From Qingrenia yutianensis (GTDB lineage: Bacteria > Bacillota > Clostridia > UMGS1810), in NCBI RefSeq assembly GCF_014385105.1, contig NZ_JACRTE010000004.1, positions 124,001 to 188,000 of the forward strand: DNA of 64,000 nucleotides, read 5' to 3'. A program made the translations under genes and the position numbers. Under the pieces are notes generated by a model that was given only the letters and a program-made list of their open reading frames with translations, was not told the origin of the DNA and did no database searches. Positions within the stretch are counted from its first letter, which is position 1; each line of letters starts with the position of its first letter. This document shows positions 9,019 through 18,874 of this stretch, piece by piece.

Positions 9019-10743
9019 ATGAAAAAAACAATTTCAGCGCTTCTTTGCACGGCTGTTTTGGCGCAATGCGGATCAACGGCATTTGCCGCAGCGATAGACA
9101 CCGTGAAAGAAGATATGGACACGCAGATTATTACGGTTTCGGGTTCAAAGCTTTCAAATAACGACAAAGTGCTTATCGAGGTGTTCAATTTCGATAACGG
9201 CACGGTAGATTACGAAAACGGTCTTGAGGGAATTTTTGCGGTGAATACCGATGAAAACGGCAGTTACACTGTAAGCTTTAAACTTCCCAAAACGTCCGCG
9301 ACGGGCGAAAAGAAAATTTTTGCGCGCCCCGTTGTCGGCAAAAAGAGCGAGGATAAGATTGATTTTTATTCGTCCGAAAGCATTGACACAATTTTGCTTA
9401 ACTGGAACAGCGCGATACAAAATCAGGATAAAACCTCTATGGAAAAGGTTATAAACGACAAAACCGCGCTTAAAATCATTCTCAATTCAAGCCTTGCGGA
9501 TACTCTCGCATCGGAGCTTGTGTCCGCTGACAAAACGGTGCTTGCGGAAAAACTTTTAAAACTTCCCGAGGCAACGAGAATCAGTGATTTCGCGCCCGAT
9601 TTTATCGCACCGTACATAAATTTTGCGATAAACAATCTTTCGGCGGATACGCTTGCAAAGCTGGTTTCGGAGTTTTATGACGAAATCGACGCCGTGAAAG
9701 GTGCGGTGTATGAAAACATCATTTCAAAAATGAGTGATGACGAAAAAACCGTGCTTTTCAAAGACTCGGCAAACTTCAGAACGAAAGATATTTCCACTGA
9801 AGATTTCGCGTCGGTGATATACAGCCGTGCTGTTTATAATAAGTTTTCGGAAATTACGTATTATGCAGATGTAAAGCCGTTTATCGACCTTTACAACACC
9901 GATTATTTTAAAATTGATTTCACCGACTACGACGCGGTGTCAAACAAATATGAGGTTGACTCAAAGGTTTTGGAAAACCGTCACGCATACTCGGATTTTG
10001 AAACGTTTAAAACAAAATACGAGGGCTGGGCGAGCGCGCAGAAAACCGCGGAACAGGGAAGCGGAAACGGCGGAGGTTCGTCCCCGTCAAGAGGCAGTTC
10101 GTCCTCAAAGGGCGGTTCGTCGGTCGGCTTTGTTCCCACTCCCGTCACCGAGGATATTTCTATAGTAAAAGAAGAAATTTTCAAAGATTTGGAAAACTTT
10201 GACTGGGCGAAAGAGCATATTATGGCGCTTTACAACAAGGGCGCTGTGGACGGCACCGAGAAAAATACATTCTCGCCGTCAAATCTTGTAACGCGCGAAC
10301 AGTTTGTAAAAATGATTTCCGCGCTCACAGCGTTTGACGAAAATTCGCCGAGCGCAGAGTTTTCGGACGTTGCAAAAGGCGAATGGTATGAAAAATACAT
10401 CAACGGCGCAAAAGCGTCAGGGCTTATATCGGGCAGAGATGACGGCACCTTCGGCGTCGGCGACTGCATTATCCGTCAGGACGCGGCGATTATGTGCCTT
10501 AACGCGATAAAGAAAGAACGTCCCGACCTTTTGGAAAATCTCAAAATAGAAAAACTTCCGTTCGGCGACGCAGGCGATATTTCGTCGTATGCGGTATACG
10601 CGGTGTCGGCCCTTAACAAGCTCGGCATTTTAAACGGCGACGCGTCGGGCAATTTCAACGCGAACGCAAACGCGACGCGCGCAGAGGCGGCGGTTATGAT
10701 AAACAAGGTTATGACACTTATCGGCGAGGGGGCGGAAAAATGA
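9019..10743 (+). CDS. S-layer homology (SLH) domain surface protein
   Basis: A 574-residue exported protein attached to the cell-wall polymer. After the signal peptide (to about AFAAA) there is a short Ig-like region, an alpha-helical middle, a Gly/Ser-rich linker (about 350-375) and three C-terminal SLH repeats, with motifs such as GAVDGTEKNTFSP, GLISGRDDGTFG and GILNGDASGNF. ATG 9019 is chosen because GAGGAGTGA lies just upstream; the ATG at 9004 overlaps this site. It overlaps the next gene by four bases (ATGA), indicating translational coupling. It may anchor the glycan-processing machinery of this locus. Confidence 0.88.
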   Translation: MKKTISALLCTAVLAQCGSTAFAAAIDTVKEDMDTQIITVSGSKLSNNDKVLIEVFNFDNGTVDYENGLEGIFAVNTDENGSYTVSFKLPKTSATGEKKIFARPVVGKKSEDKIDFYSSESIDTILLNWNSAIQNQDKTSMEKVINDKTALKIILNSSLADTLASELVSADKTVLAEKLLKLPEATRISDFAPDFIAPYINFAINNLSADTLAKLVSEFYDEIDAVKGAVYENIISKMSDDEKTVLFKDSANFRTKDISTEDFASVIYSRAVYNKFSEITYYADVKPFIDLYNTDYFKIDFTDYDAVSNKYEVDSKVLENRHAYSDFETFKTKYEGWASAQKTAEQGSGNGGGSSPSRGSSSSKGGSSVGFVPTPVTEDISIVKEEIFKDLENFDWAKEHIMALYNKGAVDGTEKNTFSPSNLVTREQFVKMISALTAFDENSPSAEFSDVAKGEWYEKYINGAKASGLISGRDDGTFGVGDCIIRQDAAIMCLNAIKKERPDLLENLKIEKLPFGDAGDISSYAVYAVSALNKLGILNGDASGNFNANANATRAEAAVMINKVMTLIGEGAEK

Positions 10744-13475
10744 GAAAAAACATTTTAAATAAAACAGTTTCGGTGCTTGCTGCATTTGTGATGCTCGTTT
10801 CGCCGATTTCGGCATTGGGCGAAACGGACATTTCGGCGGAAAACACAGGCAATACCGAAGTTGCAGAAAGCACTGAAAATACTGAAAATACAGAAGTTCT
10901 CGGACATTACGAAATGAACGTTTTAAACAGTCTCGGAATTGTAAATTTCACCGAGGCAAAGCTTACGCAGAACGTTACAAATGAGGAATTTGCGGGCGCG
11001 GCGGCGCTGGTCGGCGGTATCGCAAAAGACTACTATCAGGACGGCGTGCTCCAAATTCTTATCGACTGCGGATATATGCCGTCGTCATCGGCGTATCCCG
11101 ACAGGGATATAACATATGCCCAGGCGGTTAAAACCATAGTTTCCACACTCGGCTACGACGTGTATGCGAAAAATTACGGCGGATACCCCGGCGGTTATAT
11201 CATTGAGGCGGCAAACCTCAAAATCACCGACGGACTTGACGGAATATCAAACGACACTCCGCTTACATACGGTATGATGTGCGTTATGATGTATAACAGC
11301 CTTGAGGTTAAAATGCTCGTTTCAAATTCGTATAACGGGAACACAAAATCCGAGAAAACCGACAAGGTTTTGAACGAAGTTTTTGAAATATACGACGGCT
11401 ACGGCAGAGTTACCGCGAACTCAATCACTTCACTTTCGGGCGACAATAACTACAATCCCGAGAAAATCGAAATTGACTCAAAGGAATACAAAAATGCCGA
11501 TTCGTCGTATGACGATTTGATCGGCTATAACGTGCACTATTACTACCGCGACAATGCACCGTATATGAACGACGCGCTTTATATGGAAATCGACGAGGGC
11601 GCAAACAAAATCCTCACCGTTTCAAAAGACGACAGCACATATGTTGCGGACAAAAATATTTTTTACTACACCAAAAACAATTCGCTAAAACAGGTTAATC
11701 TTTCGGACGGCTATGTGCTTGTTTACAACAAAAGAGTGACCAAAAACGGACTTGAAAAATATCAGGGCAATATAGACGGCTCCGTTACGCTTGTTGACAC
11801 AAATTCCGACGGCAAGTATGATTTTGTCGAAATTTCGTCGTATACCACAATTTACGTTTCGGTTGCAAACGGATATTCAAAGGAAATTTTCGATAAATTT
11901 GACACTGCAAAGAGCGTTTGCCTTGACGATACCATAAACGACAGTCAGTTTATTATCCGCGACACAAGCGGAAATGAAATTCAGTATTCCGCAATAAAAG
12001 AGGGCAACGTTGTTTCGGTGCTTATTTCGGACGACAAAAAAATCGGCACGGCAATAGTGTCGGACAAAGTACTTAAAGCAAACGTAGACGAAATTGAAAA
12101 TTCAAACGGCAGTACGTATATTTATGCCAACGGCGAAAGATACGCGGTTGCCGACAGTGCAAAAGATTATATCGGCGAGATAACTCTCGGCGCACAGTAT
12201 CAGCTTTCTTTCGATTTTCAGGGCGAAATCGCAGGTTTTGTTTCGAGCGATTCGGTGTTTAACTACGGTCTTATAATGAGCGTTGTAAACGACACCGACA
12301 AGTCGAAAGAACCGGTTACACAGCTTAAAATTTTCACGTCGGACGGTAAGGTTGAAAAGCATTATTTTGCCGAAAATGTGACTATTGACGGTGACAAATA
12401 TAAAAAATCCGCAAAAGAAAGCGCGAAAAAGGTGACAAACGCTTACAAGGCGCTTTATATGACAGACGACAACGGCGACGAGGTTTACAAATCGAAATTT
12501 ATAAGATATAAACTCAAAGACGATTTTATCACCGAAATTGATACCGCATATTATGATTCGTCGAAAGAGGATGAAAAATCGCTTCATCAGATAGGCAAAA
12601 CCTCAAACAAAACCATTCACCGTGAAGGCCAGTATTTCTATACCGCGCTGGGTGACGGTGTTGTTTACGACGGTGCGGTTACGGTATTTTTAGGCTACCG
12701 TGTTGACCTTGACGGGGAGGACGAAAATGGATATTCGGTTATGAAGGTTGCCGATTTTGCGTCGGGCTACAGCGTTCCCAACATTTCGGCATACACCACC
12801 GACCTTAAAACTCCCGACGCGTCTTACATTGTGGTCGGACTTACAAAGGATTACGCAACGGATATGCAGAACAACAATCTTTCGGCGATGTGCTTTGAAA
12901 AAATCACAAAGCGTGTGTCGGGCGAGGACGAAAAATACTGTGTTGTCGGCTGGGATTTGCTTAAAAACACAAGCATTGAAATTGAGGTTGACGATATTAC
13001 GCCCGTTTCAGGCTTTACAAAGGGTGATATGTTCTCGTACCGCCTCACGCCGACAGGTGAATTCGGAAAGGTTTATCTTGCTTACGACGCGTCGGCGGCA
13101 AATCATATTTCGTTTATTGACGAAATGGGTGTAAACGGTGCGGCGGCGCCGTCGGGCGGCGCGCAGAAGTGGATGCACGGTATGCCGTATGCATCATCGC
13201 TCAACTACATCTATCTTTTGCCGTATTCAAAGAGCAGCGATGCAAAAACGCTCGCAAAAAGCAATTTTAACGACTGCAAAATGGTTGCACACAAAAGAAG
13301 AAGCCCCAACTATTACGTTTACGACCAAAGCGAGGTAAAATCTAACGGAAAGAGCTATCTCACTCCCGTTACGCGCAGTGACTTAAACGATTATATGAAG
13401 ACGGGCGCAGGCGCGGACACCGTTCTGGTACTCAGCTGTCCGTCCGAGTATTCGGCGGTTATAATCTTTCGGTAG
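10740..13475 (+). CDS. Large secreted surface protein with N-terminal SLH-like repeats
   Basis: A 911-residue exported protein with a signal peptide ending near SALGE and a Thr/Glu/Asn-rich stretch (about residues 30-55). SLH-like segments follow over about 55-190, with the motifs LNSLGIVNF, LIDCGYMP, DRDITYAQAVKTI and AANLKITDG. The long remaining part is beta-rich with many Asp/Lys/Tyr residues and no family I recognise. It starts in a 4-base overlap with the upstream SLH gene and is followed 12 bases later by the lectin-like gene, so it belongs to the same transcript. It is probably a structural or adhesive layer protein; its precise role is unknown. Confidence 0.72.
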   Translation: MRKNILNKTVSVLAAFVMLVSPISALGETDISAENTGNTEVAESTENTENTEVLGHYEMNVLNSLGIVNFTEAKLTQNVTNEEFAGAAALVGGIAKDYYQDGVLQILIDCGYMPSSSAYPDRDITYAQAVKTIVSTLGYDVYAKNYGGYPGGYIIEAANLKITDGLDGISNDTPLTYGMMCVMMYNSLEVKMLVSNSYNGNTKSEKTDKVLNEVFEIYDGYGRVTANSITSLSGDNNYNPEKIEIDSKEYKNADSSYDDLIGYNVHYYYRDNAPYMNDALYMEIDEGANKILTVSKDDSTYVADKNIFYYTKNNSLKQVNLSDGYVLVYNKRVTKNGLEKYQGNIDGSVTLVDTNSDGKYDFVEISSYTTIYVSVANGYSKEIFDKFDTAKSVCLDDTINDSQFIIRDTSGNEIQYSAIKEGNVVSVLISDDKKIGTAIVSDKVLKANVDEIENSNGSTYIYANGERYAVADSAKDYIGEITLGAQYQLSFDFQGEIAGFVSSDSVFNYGLIMSVVNDTDKSKEPVTQLKIFTSDGKVEKHYFAENVTIDGDKYKKSAKESAKKVTNAYKALYMTDDNGDEVYKSKFIRYKLKDDFITEIDTAYYDSSKEDEKSLHQIGKTSNKTIHREGQYFYTALGDGVVYDGAVTVFLGYRVDLDGEDENGYSVMKVADFASGYSVPNISAYTTDLKTPDASYIVVGLTKDYATDMQNNNLSAMCFEKITKRVSGEDEKYCVVGWDLLKNTSIEIEVDDITPVSGFTKGDMFSYRLTPTGEFGKVYLAYDASAANHISFIDEMGVNGAAAPSGGAQKWMHGMPYASSLNYIYLLPYSKSSDAKTLAKSNFNDCKMVAHKRRSPNYYVYDQSEVKSNGKSYLTPVTRSDLNDYMKTGAGADTVLVLSCPSEYSAVIIFR

Positions 13476-13487
13476 GAGGGGAGAATT

Positions 13488-14858
13488 ATGAAAAAATACA
13501 ATAAATTTCTGTGCGCACTCCTTGCGGTGACGATATTTGCGTTTTCGTTTTCGGCGGTTTGCCTTGCGGACGGCGAATACGAAACCGAGGTTGAGGTTAA
13601 GTCGTTTATGCCGCCGATAGGCGAAATTATTGTTGACGATACGCTTGAGGGAACAAGCTCATACCCGATAGCTGCGGCGCTCACATCGTCAAACTCTGTG
13701 AGCGAGGACAGCGGAAACACGGCGCTTATGATCAACAGTTGGAATTCGGTTCCGCTTGTTTCGAAGGATAATTTTATAAATTCCGACAAGCTTGTTGTTT
13801 CGTTTGATATTAAAGCGACAGGTACAAGTTTCGCCGACGCGGTATCGGGTTCAACGTTTGACCTGACAAAACGTTCGGCAACACATTTCGGTATAAGATT
13901 CGGTGGCAGCGGCGAGGACGGTGCGGTATTGTCATTCAGCAGTAATAAAAATCCCAAAGTTGAAAAAGAAACCCTCAATATGTGGGTTGCTTCGGGAAAA
14001 GCGCCCAATTCGCAGGGAAGTGAAATCCCGGTTGTGCAAAACAATACGGAAAAGGACGGATACGTTAATTTTACGTCGATTTATGAGAAAAGAGCGACGG
14101 GAGTTTATCTTACCGCGCTTTATGTTGACGGTGAAAACATTATTACCGAAAAGCTTAAAACCGGATACACGGCGGCGGCAAACTGGTGGAGCGCAGACGG
14201 TGCTGCAAAGGTGCTTTTGCAGAACAGAACGGGCAAACCGCTTTACAACTATTATGACAACATACTCATTTATGCGCCCGAAAAATTTGCCGTGACAAGC
14301 GTTGAACCCGACGCGGACAATATGGGCGCAAGGGTTGTTTTCAACTACGCCATAGACAAAACCGATTTGCCGAATTTCACCCTTACCGACGATGACGGTA
14401 CGTATGCCTGCAAGGCGGACAGAGGTGCAAATTCAAAAGAAATTCACATTTCGTTTGATAAGGCGATAGACCTAAATGAAAAAAACTACTACCTTGACAT
14501 TGATTACGTCAAAGCGTCGGCAGGCGACATTCTTGAGGACGCGCGGCTTTATCTCGGTAAAGAATACGTCGGAAAGCTTGACGCGTCGGCTGTTAAGAGC
14601 GCGGACGAAATCACCGTAAGCATAGACGCCGAGGCGAAATGTGACGATGAGGTTTATGCGGTTGCAACGGCATTTTCCGGTGACAGCATTGTGGATTTCA
14701 AGCTTGAAAAGGTAACTCTTTCGGCCTCCGGTACAAATTCGTTTTCGCTTTCTCTTAACGGCGGGGACGTATCAAATGCCGACAGAGTTCAGGTGTTTTT
14801 GATTGACAGTGCTGAAAATATGCGCATTGTTTCAAGTATTGAAACACCCGAGCTTTGA
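13488..14858 (+). CDS. Secreted lectin-like (concanavalin-fold-like) protein, intact copy
   Basis: A 456-residue exported protein: the signal peptide ends near CLADGE and is followed by the module KSFMPPIGEIIVDDT. The N-terminal half resembles the jelly-roll domains of surface carbohydrate-binding proteins (ends YDNILIYAPEKF). The second half is a bacterial Ig-like/beta domain (SVEPDADNMGARVVF) plus another beta domain. The protein at 18875 shares the opening module and the DDILIYEP-type motif, so the two are paralogues. Its 3' part from base 14166 onward is repeated exactly at 15284-15976. No catalytic motif is visible; glycan binding is inferred. Confidence 0.68.
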   Translation: MKKYNKFLCALLAVTIFAFSFSAVCLADGEYETEVEVKSFMPPIGEIIVDDTLEGTSSYPIAAALTSSNSVSEDSGNTALMINSWNSVPLVSKDNFINSDKLVVSFDIKATGTSFADAVSGSTFDLTKRSATHFGIRFGGSGEDGAVLSFSSNKNPKVEKETLNMWVASGKAPNSQGSEIPVVQNNTEKDGYVNFTSIYEKRATGVYLTALYVDGENIITEKLKTGYTAAANWWSADGAAKVLLQNRTGKPLYNYYDNILIYAPEKFAVTSVEPDADNMGARVVFNYAIDKTDLPNFTLTDDDGTYACKADRGANSKEIHISFDKAIDLNEKNYYLDIDYVKASAGDILEDARLYLGKEYVGKLDASAVKSADEITVSIDAEAKCDDEVYAVATAFSGDSIVDFKLEKVTLSASGTNSFSLSLNGGDVSNADRVQVFLIDSAENMRIVSSIETPEL

Positions 14859-14882
14859 TGACGGTGTAAAGGAGAAAATCCT

Positions 14883-15413
14883 ATGTTTAAAAAATTTACG
14901 GCTCTTTGCATTGCGGTGATTTTCGCCGTAATGCAAGCCCCGTTTGCGTGTGCGCAGACGGAAAAAAAGGCAGAGGTGACAGATTTTTGTCTTTATAATT
15001 TACAAAATAATCCTATTATGGGAAAAATAGAAAAGAATACGGAGTTTTATTTTACCGCAAACGTTAAAAACACAAGCGGTGAGCCTTTAACCGCAAAGGC
15101 ATATCTTGCAGTGTTTGAAAAAGGTACAAACGCACTTGCGGACGTTTTTGAAAGCGCGGATTTAATCCTTGAAAACGGCGAAAAATCGCTTATCCGCACC
15201 GACGGCAAAATTCCGTCCGATATTGCGGACGAATATTTTATAAAAATTTTCGTATTTGAAAAAACAACTCTTACACCGCTTTGTACACGGCGGCGGCAAA
15301 CTGGTGGAGCGCAGACGGTGCTGCAAAGGTGCTTTTGCAGAACAGAACGGGCAAACCGCTTTACAACTATTATGACAACATACTCATTTATGCGCCCGAA
15401 AAATTTGCCGTGA
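14883..15413 (+). pseudogene. Truncated copy of the DUF4832 gene created by the tandem duplication
   Basis: The first about 134 codons, including signal peptide and ribosome site AAAGGAG, are identical to the intact gene at 16001. At 15284 the reading frame enters the duplicated lectin gene in the wrong frame, giving about 43 unrelated residues (starting TRRRQTGG) before a stop at 15413. If translated, it would give a secreted N-terminal beta domain with a nonsense tail. It is a by-product of the duplication rather than a functional gene. Confidence 0.85.
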
Positions 15414-15976
15414 CAAGCGTTGAACCCGACGCGGACAATATGGGCGCAAGGGTTGTTTTCAACTACGCCATAGACAAAACCGATTTGCCGAATTTCACCC
15501 TTACCGACGATGACGGTACGTATGCCTGCAAGGCGGACAGAGGTGCAAATTCAAAAGAAATTCACATTTCGTTTGATAAGGCGATAGACCTAAATGAAAA
15601 AAACTACTACCTTGACATTGATTACGTCAAAGCGTCGGCAGGCGACATTCTTGAGGACGCGCGGCTTTATCTCGGTAAAGAATACGTCGGAAAGCTTGAC
15701 GCGTCGGCTGTTAAGAGCGCGGACGAAATCACCGTAAGCATAGACGCCGAGGCGAAATGTGACGATGAGGTTTATGCGGTTGCAACGGCATTTTCCGGTG
15801 ACAGCATTGTGGATTTCAAGCTTGAAAAGGTAACTCTTTCGGCCTCCGGTACAAATTCGTTTTCGCTTTCTCTTAACGGCGGGGACGTATCAAATGCCGA
15901 CAGAGTTCAGGTGTTTTTGATTGACAGTGCTGAAAATATGCGCATTGTTTCAAGTATTGAAACACCCGAGCTTTGA
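15284..15976 (+). pseudogene. Headless 3' copy of the lectin-like gene
   Basis: Codons 227-456 of the intact lectin-like gene (13488) recur here without signal peptide or promoter. The frame can be opened by a TTG near 15281, but no ribosome site precedes it, so a product is unlikely. It is followed by the authentic ribosome site and start of the intact DUF4832 gene at 16001. Confidence 0.85.
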
Positions 15977-16000
15977 TGACGGTGTAAAGGAGAAAATCCT

Positions 16001-18778
16001 ATGTTTAAAAAATTTACGGCTCTTTGCATTGCGGTGATTTTCGCCGTAATGCAAGCCCCGTTTGCGTGTGCGCAGACGGAAAAAAAGGCAGAGGTGACAG
16101 ATTTTTGTCTTTATAATTTACAAAATAATCCTATTATGGGAAAAATAGAAAAGAATACGGAGTTTTATTTTACCGCAAACGTTAAAAACACAAGCGGTGA
16201 GCCTTTAACCGCAAAGGCATATCTTGCAGTGTTTGAAAAAGGTACAAACGCACTTGCGGACGTTTTTGAAAGCGCGGATTTAATCCTTGAAAACGGCGAA
16301 AAATCGCTTATCCGCACCGACGGCAAAATTCCGTCCGATATTGCGGACGAATATTTTATAAAAATTTTCGTATTTGAAAAAACAACTCTTACACCGCTTT
16401 GCAATGCCGTTTCGTTTGACGCGTCGGGCGCGTATGAAACGGAAGGTTACAACGGCGGGTATCTTTCGCGCGATATAATCATTGACCCGTCGTTTGAAGA
16501 CGACAGCCGTTCGGTGATGGGCTGGAATCCGCGCAGTGCAAGCGAAATTCAAAGAACCGCCGATTATGCGTTTGACAAAAACTATTCCTGCAAGGTTTCA
16601 AACCGTGTATGGGCGAGCGACGCAATAAGGCAGGATATCACCGAAAATCTTAAGAAATCCGGAAGCGGAGAATACCGCGTGCGTTACAGTGTGCTGACCG
16701 CCGCGGTAGATGTAAATTTTCAGATTATAATTGCACTGTATGACAAAAACGGGGTAAGAACAAGCGCAAAACCCGTTCCCTGGAACGCACTTTATATAAA
16801 AACGGATGCGGAGCACAAAAATCAGTGGATGAGCGCGGAAAAAAGTGTAAATATAAACGTTCCCGAAAATTTTTACAGCGCGGAAGTTTATGTCGAAATG
16901 CTTAACAATATCTCTGATTTTTATATTGATTTCTGCTCGATACGAAAGGTTATAACCTACGGCGAATATCTTGCGGAAAATGCGTATTTTTGCGAAATCG
17001 ACACTGCGCGCGAGCTTGAAAATTTAATCGGAAAAAAATCCGATTATGTTTCAATTCATCCGAAGGATACAAACGAAGTGCTGAAAAACCCGTATAAAGG
17101 GCTTAATTATTACACTACAAAGCTCGATTTTTCCCAACTCAATTTAAGCGGTGACGGCGCAAAAATTTCAAACGTTGTCTACGCGCGTTACGGCTGGGCG
17201 GCGCTCGAACCGGAGGACGGAGTTTATAATTTTGACCAAATTGAAGAAAATATAAACTACTGTGCCGAAAACGGTATGATGCTGGGTATCGGCATCGGCT
17301 CAACCGTGTGCTATAACAGTGCGTCAGATTACCGCCAAGATACCCCCGGCTGGCTTTTTACAAAGTACGGCGCAAAAAGCTACGACCTTAAAATCGGCAA
17401 TAACTATCTGAAAATTCCGTATTACAACGACGCGGTTTTTCTTGAAAAAATGCAGAGATTTTTGGATAAATTCGCCGAAAGGTTTAACGGCAACGAAAAT
17501 ATTGCCTATGTTGATATGCGTGTTTACGGCAACTGGGGCGAATGGCATTTTTACAGCAGTGTCTTTGACGGTTACAGAAATTCCGTCACATACACCGATG
17601 AGGACTTCAAAAGGCTTGTAGATTTATTCAAAAATTTCAGACTTCCGCTTGCAATGTTCACCTCGAACACAATGGCGCTTAATTATGCGTCCGATACGCT
17701 TAACGCCGGTATTCGCGTTGACGGAACGATGAACCCGGGCGAGAGGGACGAGCATTTGAAGCTTAAAAGGTTTGACGGCAAAAATTTTGCGGTTGCGGAG
17801 TGGTTTGCACAACCCGAAACATTTTATCCGGCAGGCACATACAACGGAAAAACCTATTCCAAGGGCAAATATTCAAAATATTTCGGCTATCTTCCGACAT
17901 TTATAGAAAAGACAATCCGTGAGGGTGCGGTAAGCTATATTTCGCTCGGATACTGGAATCCCGAGGATTTTTACAAAATGTTTCCCGATTTGTCAAAGCG
18001 TATGGCAAATGAAACGGGGTATTGGTTTAAGCCGATAAGCTTTAAATATCCTAAGAATTTTGCGGACGGATATTTTATGATGGCGGTTAAAAATGACGGA
18101 AGTGCACCGCTTTATGCGGGATACAAGCAAAATTCGGGCGTAAAGCTTGCGCTTGCGGACGCGGACGGCAATATTTTGGAAAAAATAACGCTTGACGCAA
18201 ATCCGAAAAACTGGAAAGCGGGCGAAATTTCGTATATTACGCAAAAAATTTCGTTTAAAAATAAGCAAAACGCAGGTCATATCTATCTCGGAGTTTTTTC
18301 GGATGCAGACGCAGAAAATCCCGATATTAAGCTTGGTATAACCGCCGAGTGCAAAAACGGCTGGTATGACATCTGCCATACGGAGAACGCGGAAAATACG
18401 TCGGACAACAGGCTTTATTATTCGTCGCTTGCCTTTGCCGAGGACGGCTGCGGCTACCGTGATTTACGCTATGCGTTTGACGGCAGTGCCGATACGTATT
18501 TTGCGTCCGAGGTGCGTAAGGGCGAGTATTTTGAAGTTGATTTCGGCGAATACGAAAATATTTCAAGTATCGTTATAAATGCGAAAGAAAAAACGAACGC
18601 GAAAATTTTTGTGTATGCAAAATCGGACGGTGCTCTGCGAAAAATTACCGAAATAAACGGATTAAACGCAGGTGAAAATACGTTGACATTAAGTTGTGAA
18701 ACAAGCAAAATTCGCTTTACATTCGGCGAAACGCGCCTTGGCGAAAGCATAAAAATAAGCAGTATTAAAATGAATTGA
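16001..18778 (+). CDS. Large secreted DUF4832-like (GH-A-like) protein, second paralogue
   Basis: A 925-residue exported protein with a signal peptide ending near FACAQ. In order: an N-terminal beta domain (about 25-135, ending TPLCNAV), a carbohydrate-binding-like region (about 150-320), the DUF4832-type barrel from NPYKGLNYY (about 360-690) with NWGEWH and AEWF, a beta domain, and a possible C-terminal F5/8-like domain. It resembles the 6207 protein through most of its length but swaps the copper-amine-oxidase-N domain for another module, so substrate or anchoring may differ. Start ATG follows AAAGGAG by 8 bases. The first 401 bases are duplicated upstream. Confidence 0.74.
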   Translation: MFKKFTALCIAVIFAVMQAPFACAQTEKKAEVTDFCLYNLQNNPIMGKIEKNTEFYFTANVKNTSGEPLTAKAYLAVFEKGTNALADVFESADLILENGEKSLIRTDGKIPSDIADEYFIKIFVFEKTTLTPLCNAVSFDASGAYETEGYNGGYLSRDIIIDPSFEDDSRSVMGWNPRSASEIQRTADYAFDKNYSCKVSNRVWASDAIRQDITENLKKSGSGEYRVRYSVLTAAVDVNFQIIIALYDKNGVRTSAKPVPWNALYIKTDAEHKNQWMSAEKSVNINVPENFYSAEVYVEMLNNISDFYIDFCSIRKVITYGEYLAENAYFCEIDTARELENLIGKKSDYVSIHPKDTNEVLKNPYKGLNYYTTKLDFSQLNLSGDGAKISNVVYARYGWAALEPEDGVYNFDQIEENINYCAENGMMLGIGIGSTVCYNSASDYRQDTPGWLFTKYGAKSYDLKIGNNYLKIPYYNDAVFLEKMQRFLDKFAERFNGNENIAYVDMRVYGNWGEWHFYSSVFDGYRNSVTYTDEDFKRLVDLFKNFRLPLAMFTSNTMALNYASDTLNAGIRVDGTMNPGERDEHLKLKRFDGKNFAVAEWFAQPETFYPAGTYNGKTYSKGKYSKYFGYLPTFIEKTIREGAVSYISLGYWNPEDFYKMFPDLSKRMANETGYWFKPISFKYPKNFADGYFMMAVKNDGSAPLYAGYKQNSGVKLALADADGNILEKITLDANPKNWKAGEISYITQKISFKNKQNAGHIYLGVFSDADAENPDIKLGITAECKNGWYDICHTENAENTSDNRLYYSSLAFAEDGCGYRDLRYAFDGSADTYFASEVRKGEYFEVDFGEYENISSIVINAKEKTNAKIFVYAKSDGALRKITEINGLNAGENTLTLSCETSKIRFTFGETRLGESIKISSIKMN

Positions 18779-18808
18779 AAAAGTACACCAAATGTTAAAA
18801 AAGTGGAA

Positions 18809-18837
18809 TTGTAACCGCGGACGCGGTGTGATATTCT
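18809..18837 (+). promoter_or_regulatory. Sigma-A-type promoter before the second lectin-like gene
   Basis: TTGTAA (18809-18814) and TATTCT (18832-18837) are 17 bases apart and lie about 38 bases upstream of the TTG start at 18875. This suggests the last gene of the surface locus can be expressed independently of the long operon. Confidence 0.5.
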
Positions 18838-18874
18838 TAAGTTAGAAAATGAAAATTTGAAAGGGTGGATAAAA

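Larger units (their letters stand above)
14166..16401 (+). repeat. 1118-bp perfect-looking tandem duplication
   Basis: Bases 14166-15283 are repeated head to tail as 15284-16401, and I found no difference when reading the two units side by side. Each unit holds the last 230 codons of the lectin-like gene, the 24-bp gap with its ribosome site, and the first 133-134 codons of the DUF4832 gene. The new junction reads CTTTG|TACACGG, and the flanks show no shared bases, so it did not arise by recombination between longer repeats. Both parent genes stay intact (first copy of one, second copy of the other), while two fragments lie between them. A recent duplication or an assembly error would both give this picture. 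Confidence 0.9.
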
